From the NCBI GenBank assembly GCA_020250005.1, contig JADCES010000123.1, positions 1 to 48,168 on the forward strand: a DNA stretch of 48,168 nt, written 5' to 3'. Below are positions 9,440 to 17,377 of this stretch, piece after piece. The translations under genes and the position numbers were made by a program. Numbering within the stretch: position 1 is the stretch's first letter; each line of letters opens with the position of its first letter. This DNA is from Roseomonas sp. GTDB lineage: Bacteria > Pseudomonadota > Alphaproteobacteria > Acetobacterales > Acetobacteraceae. Below the pieces are notes generated by a model that worked only from the letters and a program-made list of their open reading frames with translations, was not told the DNA's origin and searched no databases.

Positions 9440-10246
9440 TCAAAAAGCCGTCCAGCCGCCATCCACCGGCAAGGTGATCCCGGTGACGAAGGAGGATTGG
9501 CTGGACGCCAACCACAAGATACCCTCGGCCTGTTCTTCAGGTGTCGCGTTGCGGCCAAGCAGGCCCTGGATCTTGGCCGGCGTCAGGCTATCCGGATCAA
9601 GCCCCGGATTGGTTTTCATCCGATCCCCGATATAGCTTTCCACCAAGCGACCGGCCTGCGCCACCATGGGCGTATCCGTGCCGGATGGGCAGATGGCGTT
9701 GCAGCGAATGCCATGGCGCGCATAATCCATTGCAATGCTGCGCGTGAGACCCACAACGCCATGCTTGCTCGCCGCATAGGCCGGCGCACCATTCAAGCCG
9801 GTAATGCCGCCGATGGACGCCATATTGACGATCACGCCGCCACCCTGCGCGACCATCTGGCGCAACTCAGCCCGGCAACACAGAAAAACACCCGTCAGGT
9901 TCACCGCCATGACACGCTGCCACATCTCAAGCGAGGCTTCGCTGACGGTGGCGATTTCCGGCTGCATGATGCCGGCATTGTTCACCGCGACATCCAGCCG
10001 GCCATAGGCGGCGACGCATTCTGCTACCATGGCGTCAGCCCCGGCTTCGGAAGACGCATCCACCACCATGGCGTGCGCCGCGCCGCCGGCGCTGATGATG
10101 GATGCCTGCAAGGCCTCCAATTCGTCGGCAATGATATCGGTCAGCAGAAGCTGTGCACCTTCAGCGGCGGCAAGCCTGGCAGTTGCGGCGCCAATGCCGC
10201 GCGCCGCGCCGGTGATGATCATCGCTGTGCCGCTGAAACGCGCCAT
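9440..10246 (-). CDS. SDR family NAD(P)-dependent oxidoreductase
   Basis: A 268-residue classical short-chain dehydrogenase/reductase. The Rossmann cofactor motif TGAARGIG is at residues 12-19 and NNAG is at about 88-91. The catalytic triad is Ser144 (NMASIGG), Tyr157 and Lys161 (YAASK). An Asp after the second strand (LLLTDI) favours NAD over NADP. The C-terminal SSFVTGITLPVDGGWTAF is typical of the family. The start at 10246 has an AGGGGG ribosome site; the frame stays open upstream but without similarity. It lies 55 bases downstream of argG, separated by a small hairpin. The substrate, probably a secondary alcohol or 3-oxoacyl compound, cannot be named from sequence. Confidence 0.9.
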   Translation of the reverse strand: MARFSGTAMIITGAARGIGAATARLAAAEGAQLLLTDIIADELEALQASIISAGGAAHAMVVDASSEAGADAMVAECVAAYGRLDVAVNNAGIMQPEIATVSEASLEMWQRVMAVNLTGVFLCCRAELRQMVAQGGGVIVNMASIGGITGLNGAPAYAASKHGVVGLTRSIAMDYARHGIRCNAICPSGTDTPMVAQAGRLVESYIGDRMKTNPGLDPDSLTPAKIQGLLGRNATPEEQAEGILWLASSQSSFVTGITLPVDGGWTAF

Positions 10247-10271
10247 GACGCCCCCTACTCCCGGTGCCGGT

Positions 10272-10290
10272 GGCGGGTTGAAACCCCGCC
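10272..10290 (-). terminator. hairpin between argG and SDR gene
   Basis: GGCGGG (10272-10277) pairs perfectly with CCCGCC (10285-10290) around a 7-base loop, just after the argG stop. No T-run follows on the leftward strand. It may be a weak terminator or an RNA stability hairpin. Confidence 0.3.
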
Positions 10291-10301
10291 CCAGTTTCAG
10301 A

Positions 10302-11537
10302 TCAAAGCTGCCCGCCCTTGCGGCCAGCCATGGCGCCAAGCCGCAGGCGCAACGCATTCAACTTGATGAAGCCCTGCGCATCGAACTGATCATAAGCGCC
10401 CTGGTCATCCTCGAACGTCACATGCTTCATGGAATAGAGGCTATTGGGCGATTGCCGCCCGGTGACGATGGTATTGCCCTTATAGAGCTTGAGCCGCACG
10501 GTGCCTGAGACGCTGTGCTGGCTTTCATCAATCAGCGCTTGAAGCATGCGCCGTTCGGGCGCGAACCAGAAGCCGTTATAGATCAGCTCCGCATAGCGCG
10601 GCATCAGGCTGTCTTTCAGATGCGCCGCTTCGCGATCCAGCGTGATGCTTTCCATGGCGCGATGCGCGACATAAAGAATGGTGCCGCCGGGGGTTTCGTA
10701 GCAGCCGCGGGACTTCATGCCGACAAAGCGGTTTTCGACAAGATCAAGCCGGCCAATGCCATTTTCCTTGCCAAGCGCGTTCAGCTTCGTGAGCAAGGTT
10801 GCGGGCGACAGACGCTCACCATTGATGCCAACCGCATCGCCGCGTTCGAATTCAATGGTGATATCGGTGGCGCGGTCTGGCGCATCCATCGGGCTGATGG
10901 TGCGCTGCCAGACCATTTCATCCGGCGCGTCCCAGGGTTCTTCCAGGATTTTGCCTTCGCTGCTGCTGTGCAGCAGATTGGCATCCACGCTGAAGGGTGC
11001 TTCGCCGCGCTTGTCCTTCGCAATCGGGATCTGGTGTTCCTCGGCGAATTGGATCAAGCGCGTGCGGCTGGTCAGGTCCCATTCGCGCCAGGGGGCGATC
11101 ACCTTCACATCCGGCTTCAGCGCGTAATAGCTGAGTTCAAAGCGCACCTGGTCATTGCCCTTGCCGGTTGCGCCATGCGCCACCGCATCCGCACCCATGG
11201 CTTCGGCGATTTCGATCTGGCGCTTGGCAATCAGCGGGCGGGCGATGGACGTGCCCAGCAGATACATCCCCTCATAAAGCGCATTGGCGCGGAACATGGG
11301 AAAGACGAAATCGCGGATAAATTCCTCGCGCAGATCATCCATGAAAATATTTTCCGGCTTGATGCCAAGCAGCAGCGCCTTGTCGCGCGCCGGGCCCAAT
11401 TCCTCACCCTGACCAAGATCGGCGGTAAAGGTGATGACTTCGCATTTATAGGTGGTTTGCAGCCATTTCAGGATGACGCTGGTATCCAAGCCGCCCGAAT
11501 AGGCGAGCACGACCTTCTTCACATCTTTGACGCGCAT
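10302..11537 (-). CDS. argG: argininosuccinate synthase
   Basis: Cytoplasmic ATP-dependent enzyme joining citrulline and aspartate to argininosuccinate, the penultimate step of arginine synthesis. The 411-residue length is typical of the family. The ATP-pyrophosphatase loop AYSGGLDTS is at residues 12-20. Other hallmarks are [23 protein letters not shown], the citrulline/aspartate-binding [14 protein letters not shown], and NGFWFAPER in the C-terminal oligomerisation region. The ATG at 11537 has an AAGGGAAAG-like ribosome site; the frame runs on upstream without family similarity. A GC-rich inverted repeat lies 28-46 bases upstream of the start. No other arg gene is adjacent except, distantly, the M20 deacetylases. 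Confidence 0.97.
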   Translation of the reverse strand: MRVKDVKKVVLAYSGGLDTSVILKWLQTTYKCEVITFTADLGQGEELGPARDKALLLGIKPENIFMDDLREEFIRDFVFPMFRANALYEGMYLLGTSIARPLIAKRQIEIAEAMGADAVAHGATGKGNDQVRFELSYYALKPDVKVIAPWREWDLTSRTRLIQFAEEHQIPIAKDKRGEAPFSVDANLLHSSSEGKILEEPWDAPDEMVWQRTISPMDAPDRATDITIEFERGDAVGINGERLSPATLLTKLNALGKENGIGRLDLVENRFVGMKSRGCYETPGGTILYVAHRAMESITLDREAAHLKDSLMPRYAELIYNGFWFAPERRMLQALIDESQHSVSGTVRLKLYKGNTIVTGRQSPNSLYSMKHVTFEDDQGAYDQFDAQGFIKLNALRLRLGAMAGRKGGQL

Positions 11538-11564
11538 GATCTTTCCCTTGGGAAGTGCAAGATA

Positions 11565-11583
11565 GGGGGGCGATATGCCCCCC
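11565..11583. repeat. perfect inverted repeat in argG leader
   Basis: GGGGGGC and GCCCCCC form a perfect 7-base stem around GATAT. The repeat is 28-46 bases upstream of the argG start, within the divergent argG/hydrolase intergenic region. It could be an mRNA leader hairpin for argG or an operator. There is no direct evidence for either. Confidence 0.45.
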
Positions 11584-11596
11584 GCGCGCAGCCAGG

Positions 11597-11611
11597 GCAA
11601 GCGGGGCTTGC
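11597..11611. repeat. short inverted repeat in divergent argG/hydrolase gap
   Basis: GCAAGC and GCTTGC form a perfect 6-base stem around GGG, 13 bases right of the larger argG leader repeat. It is short enough to be chance. I list it because the two repeats together occupy much of the 125-base divergent promoter region. Confidence 0.3.
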
Positions 11612-11662
11612 GGCGGCGTCCCGGCTTCGCGAAAATGCCGGCGCTTTCATGGGGATTTCGGC

Positions 11663-12721
11663 ATGGCGGCCTGGAAGGGCCTTGTCGCGGCGGTTGCGGG
11701 GGTGCTTGGGCTGGCCCTGGCGCCGCTCGGCCATGCTCAGGCGCCGGCCGTGCCCATTCTGGAAGCCCCGACCATTCTCGGCCTGCCCGAGACCAGCCAT
11801 CCGAGTGTTCGCCGCTTTCTGAACCTGAATACACCGCGGGTGCTGGCCTTTGGGCCGAATGGCACCTTCGGCTGGCAGGCCGGCGGGGGCGATGCGGCCT
11901 TTGTTGAGCAAACCGCGCTGGCCAATTGCGAAAGACGCGCGGGGCCTGGCGCCTGCACCATTGCGCTGCGTGATCTTTCGATCGTGAAGCCAGGGCGGGA
12001 ATGGGCGCCGAACCCGCCGCCGGAGGGGGTGGCCATCACCTCCGCCCATCACGCGACGCTGCCGGATGAACGCTTCATCTGGTGGGGACCGGAACAGGCG
12101 CGCGGCGTGCTGGTGTTTGGCCATGGGAAGGAAGCGTTGCAGGATTTGCGCGGGCGCCAGCCGCAAAGCTGGACGCGGCATTTCAACAATGCCGGCTTCG
12201 ATGTCTGGCGTTTTGACCGGGAACCCAATGCCGATAGCGCGCGCCGCGCCGCGGCCTGGTTGCGCGCGGATTTGGCAGAGCTCCGCCGGCGTGGCTACCG
12301 CCAAGTGGTTGTCGCGGGGCAATCGCGCGGTGGTTGGAATGCGCTGATGATGCTGAACCGCCCGGGCCTTGCCGATGTGGCGATTGCGATTGCCGCCGCC
12401 GCGCATGGGCGCTTGAGCGAGGAAGATAACCGCCTGCACGCGCAGTTGGCGGAGTTGGAGGCGCTGATGACCGAGGCTGCAGGGGCCAGCCGCGCGCGGC
12501 TTGCGGTGGCGGATTTTCGCGACGATCCTTTCATGGCGGAACCGGATCGGCGTGCCGAGATTTTGCGGCGCCAGCGGGAGCGTTTCGCGGCGCTTTTGTT
12601 GATTGACCGGCCTGAAGGTGTGACCGGCCATGGTGCGGGCGGCACCACGGCCTTCAATGATCGTTACGGGGCGTGTCTACTGCGCTTCGCGACCGCACCG
12701 CGCCCGCCTACGAGTTGTTGA
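11663..12721 (+). CDS. secreted alpha/beta-hydrolase-like protein, paralogue 1
   Basis: I do not recognise a named family. The 352-residue product has a Sec signal peptide (cleavage likely after GHA at about residue 24). An N-terminal domain of about 90 residues follows, with [14 protein letters not shown] and a Cys89-Cys98 pair in [12 protein letters not shown]. That pattern resembles the small DUF4189-type secreted domain. The rest looks like a serine alpha/beta hydrolase: GVLVFGHG, then the nucleophile elbow AGQSRGGWN with Ser221, and a candidate catalytic His323 in [12 protein letters not shown]. Two more cysteines, 338 and the C-terminal 352, suggest two disulfides. It is a tandem duplicate of the next gene. 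The ATG at 11663 has a GGGGAT site upstream. Periplasmic or secreted hydrolase activity is inferred. Confidence 0.75.
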   Translation: MAAWKGLVAAVAGVLGLALAPLGHAQAPAVPILEAPTILGLPETSHPSVRRFLNLNTPRVLAFGPNGTFGWQAGGGDAAFVEQTALANCERRAGPGACTIALRDLSIVKPGREWAPNPPPEGVAITSAHHATLPDERFIWWGPEQARGVLVFGHGKEALQDLRGRQPQSWTRHFNNAGFDVWRFDREPNADSARRAAAWLRADLAELRRRGYRQVVVAGQSRGGWNALMMLNRPGLADVAIAIAAAAHGRLSEEDNRLHAQLAELEALMTEAAGASRARLAVADFRDDPFMAEPDRRAEILRRQRERFAALLLIDRPEGVTGHGAGGTTAFNDRYGACLLRFATAPRPPTSC

Positions 12722-12851
12722 GGCCGGGATCAATCTTCCGTTTCATCTGATGTGGTCCGGTTGCGCTGCTTGTTCTGCGCCATGAACGCTTGCCCGCGAC
12801 TTGGTGTTTGTTGCAGTCTGCTGTGCAAATCATGCATTTCCAGGGGGAAAC

Positions 12852-13925
12852 ATGCGTTGGTCTTCAGGCCTGATCTGCTGCCTGCTGGTGCTGATCCTGG
12901 CGCCCATGCGGCTTGCCTTGGCGCAGAGCGCGCCCATTCTGGATGCCGCGCGCGTTCTGGGCCTGCCGGCTTCCAACAATGCGGATCTTGAGCGTTTTCT
13001 GCGCCTGAATACGCCGCGTGCCTTTGCCGTGGGACCGAATGGCGCCATGGGTTGGCAGGCCGGTGGTGGTGACGCGGCCTTTGTCGAACAAAGGGCCATA
13101 GCCAGTTGTGAAAGACGCGCTGGCGCCGGCAATTGCGCCGTCGTGCTGCGTGATCTGGCAATTGTGCGGCCAGGGCGCGAATGGGCACCCGCTCCGCCGC
13201 CGGCCAATATCGGCATTTCCTCCATGGCGCATGATACGGTGCCGGATAATCGCTTTATCTGGTGGGGGCCGCAGCAGGCGCGCGGGGTTTTGGTTTTTGC
13301 TCATGGTCGGGGTGAGCGCGCCGGAAGGGGCGTGGGCATGGATGATTCGCGGGGTTCCCAACCGCAAAGCTGGACCCGGCACTTCAATAATGCCGGTTAT
13401 GATATTTGGCGCTTTGATCGCCATCCAAATTCGGATGAAACCGCGCGCGCAGCGCGCTGGCTGCGAACCGATTTGGCGGAGCTGCGCCGCCGCGGATATC
13501 GGCAGATCATTGTGGCGGGGCAATCGCGTGGCGGGTGGAACGCCATGATGGTGTTGGATCAGCCAGGACTTGCCGATGTGGTGATCGCCATTGCCTCAGC
13601 CGCACATGGCCGTGGTGCTGACGCCAGAAACGATCCGCAGTGGCAACAGATCAGCCAATTGGAAGCGATCCTTGCCGCCGGCCAGGCATCATCCCAGGCG
13701 CGGCTGGCGGCGGCGAATTTTCGCGATGATCCCTATGATGCTGAACCGGAACGGCGTGCCGCCCTGATGCGGCAATATGGCCAGCGCTTTGCCGGGTTCC
13801 TGTTGATTGACCGCCCTGAGGGCCTGATTGGCCATAGTGCGGGTGCCAGTTCCGCCTTCAATGCTCGCTACGGGGCGTGCTTGCTGAATTTCGCAACCGC
13901 GGCGCGCCCGCCTTCGAATTGTTGA
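12852..13925 (+). CDS. secreted alpha/beta-hydrolase-like protein, paralogue 2
   Basis: This 357-residue protein is colinear with its left neighbour from the signal peptide to the last residue. Conserved blocks include [48 protein letters not shown] (nucleophile Ser225), LLIDRPEG (His328 nearby) and RYGACLL. All four mature-protein cysteines are kept (86, 95, 343, and C-terminal 357). The main difference is an insertion of roughly ten residues after the HG motif (GERAGRGVGMDDSRG). I chose ATG 12852 because an AGGGGGAAA ribosome site sits just before it and it gives a clean signal peptide ending ALA; an upstream in-frame ATG at 12801 adds an unlikely cysteine-rich extension. The gene converges on the superoxide dismutase gene. 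Function unknown. Confidence 0.75.
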   Translation: MRWSSGLICCLLVLILAPMRLALAQSAPILDAARVLGLPASNNADLERFLRLNTPRAFAVGPNGAMGWQAGGGDAAFVEQRAIASCERRAGAGNCAVVLRDLAIVRPGREWAPAPPPANIGISSMAHDTVPDNRFIWWGPQQARGVLVFAHGRGERAGRGVGMDDSRGSQPQSWTRHFNNAGYDIWRFDRHPNSDETARAARWLRTDLAELRRRGYRQIIVAGQSRGGWNAMMVLDQPGLADVVIAIASAAHGRGADARNDPQWQQISQLEAILAAGQASSQARLAAANFRDDPYDAEPERRAALMRQYGQRFAGFLLIDRPEGLIGHSAGASSAFNARYGACLLNFATAARPPSNC

Positions 13926-13944
13926 GGCGGGCGCTGACCGGTTC

Positions 13945-14673
13945 TCACATCCGCAAGGTGCCGTTGCGCGCTGCTTCGTAGCGCGCGGCGATCCTGTCCC
14001 AATTCAGCACCTTCCACCAATTGGTCAGATATTCCGCCCGGCGATTCTGGTAGCGCAGGTAATAGGCGTGTTCCCAGACATCATTGCCCATCAACACGCG
14101 CTGCCCATCCATGAGCGGATTATCCTGATTGGGCCGAATGGCGATGGAAAGCCCGCCCGCCGGTGTCACCACCACGAACACCCAGCCTGAGCCAAATACG
14201 CGCATGCCGGCCGCGTTGACATCCGTTTGCATCTTGGCGAAGCCGCCAAGGTCTCGGTCAATCGCGGCTTTCAGATCGCCGCTGGGCTCACCACCCTGAC
14301 CGCCCATGATTTCCCAGAACATGCTGTGATTCGCATGGCTGCCCGCATTGTTGCGGAGCGCGGTGCGCACAGCATCAGGCGCTTGGGAAAGCCGCATCAG
14401 CGCGTCATCAATCTGCATGGTGGCAAGCGCCGGATAGTCGCGCGCGATAGTGTTGAGCGCGGCAACGGCGGCAGCGTGATGGCGGCCATGATGCAATTCC
14501 ATGGTCATGGCATCAATCGCCGCTTCATTGGCATTGGCGGCATAGGGCAAGGCCGGAAGGCGGAAGGGACCATCCGGTGTTTGCGCGAAAAGGGGCTTTC
14601 GCGCTGAGGCAAATACCCCCGCAGCAGCAAGCCCAGCCACCAGAAAACCCCGGCGCGCGAGATGAATGGTCAT
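13945..14673 (-). CDS. exported Mn/Fe superoxide dismutase lacking the gatekeeper Tyr
   Basis: Member of the Fe/Mn superoxide dismutase family, which converts superoxide to hydrogen peroxide and oxygen. The 242-residue precursor begins with a twin-arginine signal (ARRGFLVAGLAAAG), so it should be exported folded to the periplasm. All four metal ligands are present: His61, His116 (NHSMFW), Asp198 and His202 (DVWEHAYY). Gln183 in RPNQDNPLM is in the MnSOD-type position. The second-sphere residue Tyr34 of characterised enzymes is replaced by Ala69 (HHAAAVAALN). The position equivalent to MnSOD Gly77 or FeSOD Gln69 is Ser, so metal preference is uncertain. ATG 14673 has a GGGGAG site; an in-frame TTG lies five codons upstream. 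Confidence 0.9.
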   Translation of the reverse strand: MTIHLARRGFLVAGLAAAGVFASARKPLFAQTPDGPFRLPALPYAANANEAAIDAMTMELHHGRHHAAAVAALNTIARDYPALATMQIDDALMRLSQAPDAVRTALRNNAGSHANHSMFWEIMGGQGGEPSGDLKAAIDRDLGGFAKMQTDVNAAGMRVFGSGWVFVVVTPAGGLSIAIRPNQDNPLMDGQRVLMGNDVWEHAYYLRYQNRRAEYLTNWWKVLNWDRIAARYEAARNGTLRM

Positions 14674-14802
14674 GGCATGTCTCCCCAAGGATGCGCGCTG
14701 TGTTTGTCACGCGGCGCGGGGCAAAGGCTTACGCCCGAAGCTATGGGCTTGTCCAAGAAAATCCTTGCCAGCGCTGAAAGCATTTGTGGATTGGGCGTGG
14801 TA

Positions 14803-16047
14803 TCAGGGCAGCACCAGTTGTGCCGCAGCCTCCCCACTCAACCAGGCACCCGCAACGGTGGCGGCATAGCGCGGGTGGCAGGCCTCACCCGCAAAGATCA
14901 GCCGGCCATTGCCAAGCGGCTCGCCCAGCACGCGCCGCGCCGCCTGCGCGCCTGGGATGGCGTGGCTATAGCTGCCAAGGAAATGCGGGTCCTCGCCCCA
15001 TTCAGTGATGATGGGCGGGCCGAGTGCGGCTGCGGCTTCCACGCCAAAGACGCGGGCGAATTCTGCACGCGCATGTGCTTCGCTCGTGCGCTTGCCGGCG
15101 CGGGATAATTCCCAAGCGAGGGAACCACCGATGAAGGCAAGCATCACCGGCGCGCCGAAGGGCCGCGCGATCCAGGAAATGGGCCGATCACCGGGTGTGG
15201 CGATATCGCGCCGGAGGCTGGCGAAAGCGCCGAATTCCGGCAGCACACCTGGCGGGATGGGAAAGGCGAGCTTGCTCAGCAAGCCAAGCGGTAGCGCGTT
15301 GATGGCATCGTGTTTTTCAGCGGGCAGATCAGGCGTAAAGGCAATGCTGCCTTGCGCCAGCACACCGGTTGATACCGTGACGATGACGGCGCGTGCGCGG
15401 ATGCGTCCGAAAGCGCCGCCCACTTCAACATCCTTGCCGCGCCAATCGATTTGCGTCACGGGCGCATTCAGCGTGATCGGCAAGCCCGCAGCGAGAGTCG
15501 CGACCAAAGTCCCAAGACCGCGGCGGAGCAAAAGATTTGGGCCATCCAGCGCGGTGGCGGCGAAATCATGCAGGCTCATCCGCGCAAGCTCAGCGGCGCA
15601 AATCTGAGCCCCTTCCCAATGCGCCACCAGCGGATCAAAGCGCCCGCCTTGGGGGGCGGCGTCTGCGGCCGGGCGGTCTGGTGCGCCATCCGCGGCGGCG
15701 GCTTCAATCACGCGCCAGAAGCGATCCTCGGCCGCCGCGAAGGCGCGGCGTTCGGCGGTGGTGGCGAAGCGGCCTTCGGTAAACAGCAGGCGCTGGCGCA
15801 GCTTATCGTGATCCACCGATTCAAAACCGAGTGCTTCGGCCAACGCGGTCAGTGGATTTTCATTGGCCTGATGCAGCCAGGAAGCGCCATGATCAAAGCC
15901 TGTCGCATCGGTATAGGCGCGGCCACCGATGCGGTTCTTTGCTTCCAGTACCAGGCATGACAGCCCGCGCGCGCGGATCGCTCGGGCCGCCGCAATACCG
16001 GCCACACCAGCGCCGATGATCAGCACATCGGGTGCTTCAGCGCTCAT
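14803..16047 (-). CDS. flavin monoamine oxidase family protein
   Basis: A 414-residue FAD-dependent amine oxidase. The N-terminal dinucleotide-binding motif GAGVAGIAAARAI is followed by an acidic strand end (LVLEAKNRIGGRAYT) and FDHGASWLHQ, the pattern of the MAO/polyamine oxidase superfamily. The C-terminal FAD motif is LIFAGEACHPRYAATVAGAWLSG. Family members oxidise primary, secondary or polyamines to aldehydes with hydrogen peroxide release. No signal peptide is seen, so it is probably cytoplasmic. It lies between the aminotransferase gene (upstream, same strand, with a hairpin between them) and the SOD gene. Substrate unknown. Confidence 0.88.
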   Translation of the reverse strand: MSAEAPDVLIIGAGVAGIAAARAIRARGLSCLVLEAKNRIGGRAYTDATGFDHGASWLHQANENPLTALAEALGFESVDHDKLRQRLLFTEGRFATTAERRAFAAAEDRFWRVIEAAAADGAPDRPAADAAPQGGRFDPLVAHWEGAQICAAELARMSLHDFAATALDGPNLLLRRGLGTLVATLAAGLPITLNAPVTQIDWRGKDVEVGGAFGRIRARAVIVTVSTGVLAQGSIAFTPDLPAEKHDAINALPLGLLSKLAFPIPPGVLPEFGAFASLRRDIATPGDRPISWIARPFGAPVMLAFIGGSLAWELSRAGKRTSEAHARAEFARVFGVEAAAALGPPIITEWGEDPHFLGSYSHAIPGAQAARRVLGEPLGNGRLIFAGEACHPRYAATVAGAWLSGEAAAQLVLP

Positions 16048-16065
16048 GCAGCGCCTTCAGGATAG

Positions 16066-16093
16066 GGCGTAACCCGTGACGACGGGTCACGCC
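16066..16093 (-). terminator. hairpin after aminotransferase gene
   Basis: GGCGTAACCC (16066-16075) pairs with GGGTCACGCC (16084-16093) over ten positions with one mismatch and an 8-base loop. It begins 10 bases past the aminotransferase stop, in the 55-base gap before the amine oxidase gene. There is no clear T-run, so partial termination or mRNA 3' end protection is more likely than full termination. Confidence 0.4.
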
Positions 16094-16102
16094 GCCAGGC
16101 CT

Positions 16103-17287
16103 TCACGCATTCCCGCTCAAATAATCCATCGCCGCCTGCACGCCGCCGGATTGATGCGGCACGCCCGCGGCGCGCAGCCCCATCTCCACGCCGCTCAGCG
16201 TGCCGGTCAATTGCAGATCGCCGAAATCGCCCAAATGGCCAATGCGGAAGACGCGGTCATTCAATTGGCCCAAGCCATTGCCCAGGCTCATGTTGAAGCG
16301 TTCCAGGATGGTGGCGCGGAGCGCATTGGCGCTATGGCCTTCCGGCAGGCGCACCGCCGTCAGCACCGATGAGTAATGGCGCGGATCGGCGCATTGAATT
16401 TCAAAGCCCCAATGGCGCACGGCGCGGCGCGCGGCCTCTGCATGGCGATCATGCCGGGCGAAGACGTTATCCAGGCCCTCTTCCAGCAGCATATCCACCG
16501 CCGCATCCAGCCCGTACAAAAGATTGGTCGCCGGCGTATAGGGGAAGTAGCCGGTGGCATTGGAAGCGATCATTGGCTGCCAATCCCAAAAGCTACGCGG
16601 CAGCTTGGCGGTCTCACTCGCCTTCAGCGCCTTGGCGCTGATCGCATTGAAGGAAAGCCCCGGCGGCAGCATCAGCCCCTTTTGTGAGCCCGATACGGTG
16701 ACATCCACACCCCATTCATCGTGCCGGTAATCCATGGACCCGAGTGAGGAAATGGTATCCACCAGCAAAAGGGCAGGGTGGCCAGCGGCATCCATGGCGC
16801 GGCGCACTTCGCCAATGCGCGATGTGGCACCGGTGCTGGTTTCATTATGCACCACGGCCACGGCCTTGATGGTATGGGCCTTGTCTTCGCGGAGCTTTGC
16901 CTCAATCGCTTCCACATCCGCGCCGCGGCGCCAATCGGTCCGCACGTAATCGGTCACGATCCCAAGGCGTGATGCCATTTCATGCCACAAATGGGCGAAC
17001 CAGCCCGTTTCGCACATCAGCACCCGGTCGCCGGGGGAATGCGTATTGGCCAGCGCCGCTTCCCAGGCGCCGGTGCCGCTGGCGGGGTAGATCACCACCG
17101 GGCCTTTGGTCTTGAAAACATGGCGGATTTTCTCAAGCACCCCCTTGCCGAAGATGCCAAAATCCGGCCCGCGATGGTCCATGGTGGGGTTGTCCATCGC
17201 GCGCAGCACGCGGTCTGGCACATTGCTGGGCCCTGGGATTTGCAGGAAATGGCGCCCGGCGGTGGGCTTGGATTGGAAGTAAGCCAT
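16103..17287 (-). CDS. serine-glyoxylate / alanine-glyoxylate-type aminotransferase (class V)
   Basis: A 394-residue PLP enzyme of class V aminotransferases. It closely follows the SgaA pattern of bacterial serine-glyoxylate aminotransferases, which make glycine from glyoxylate and yield hydroxypyruvate. Features are GPSNVPDRVLRAM, YPASGTGAWEAAL, HNETSTGAT, the cofactor Asp in LLVDTISSLGSMD, and Lys203 in SGSQKGLMLPPG as the Schiff-base lysine. Similarity starts at the ATG at 17287. The gene is divergent, with a 90-base gap, from a large FAD/Fe-S dehydrogenase of the glycolate/lactate oxidase superfamily. That context fits a glyoxylate-handling role. The amino donor, serine versus alanine, is inferred only. 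Confidence 0.9.
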   Translation of the reverse strand: MAYFQSKPTAGRHFLQIPGPSNVPDRVLRAMDNPTMDHRGPDFGIFGKGVLEKIRHVFKTKGPVVIYPASGTGAWEAALANTHSPGDRVLMCETGWFAHLWHEMASRLGIVTDYVRTDWRRGADVEAIEAKLREDKAHTIKAVAVVHNETSTGATSRIGEVRRAMDAAGHPALLLVDTISSLGSMDYRHDEWGVDVTVSGSQKGLMLPPGLSFNAISAKALKASETAKLPRSFWDWQPMIASNATGYFPYTPATNLLYGLDAAVDMLLEEGLDNVFARHDRHAEAARRAVRHWGFEIQCADPRHYSSVLTAVRLPEGHSANALRATILERFNMSLGNGLGQLNDRVFRIGHLGDFGDLQLTGTLSGVEMGLRAAGVPHQSGGVQAAMDYLSGNA

Positions 17288-17377
17288 GATGGAATCCTTG
17301 TTTGAGGCCCCTACATGGGCGAAACCCCCCATTCATGCCAAGACCACCCCTGCAGAAGCTGTTTTGGACCCTAAAGA

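Noticed and set aside
10515-11822. 435-codon + strand open frame opposite argG
   Set aside because: It is wholly antisense to an unmistakable argininosuccinate synthase and shows no domain pattern.
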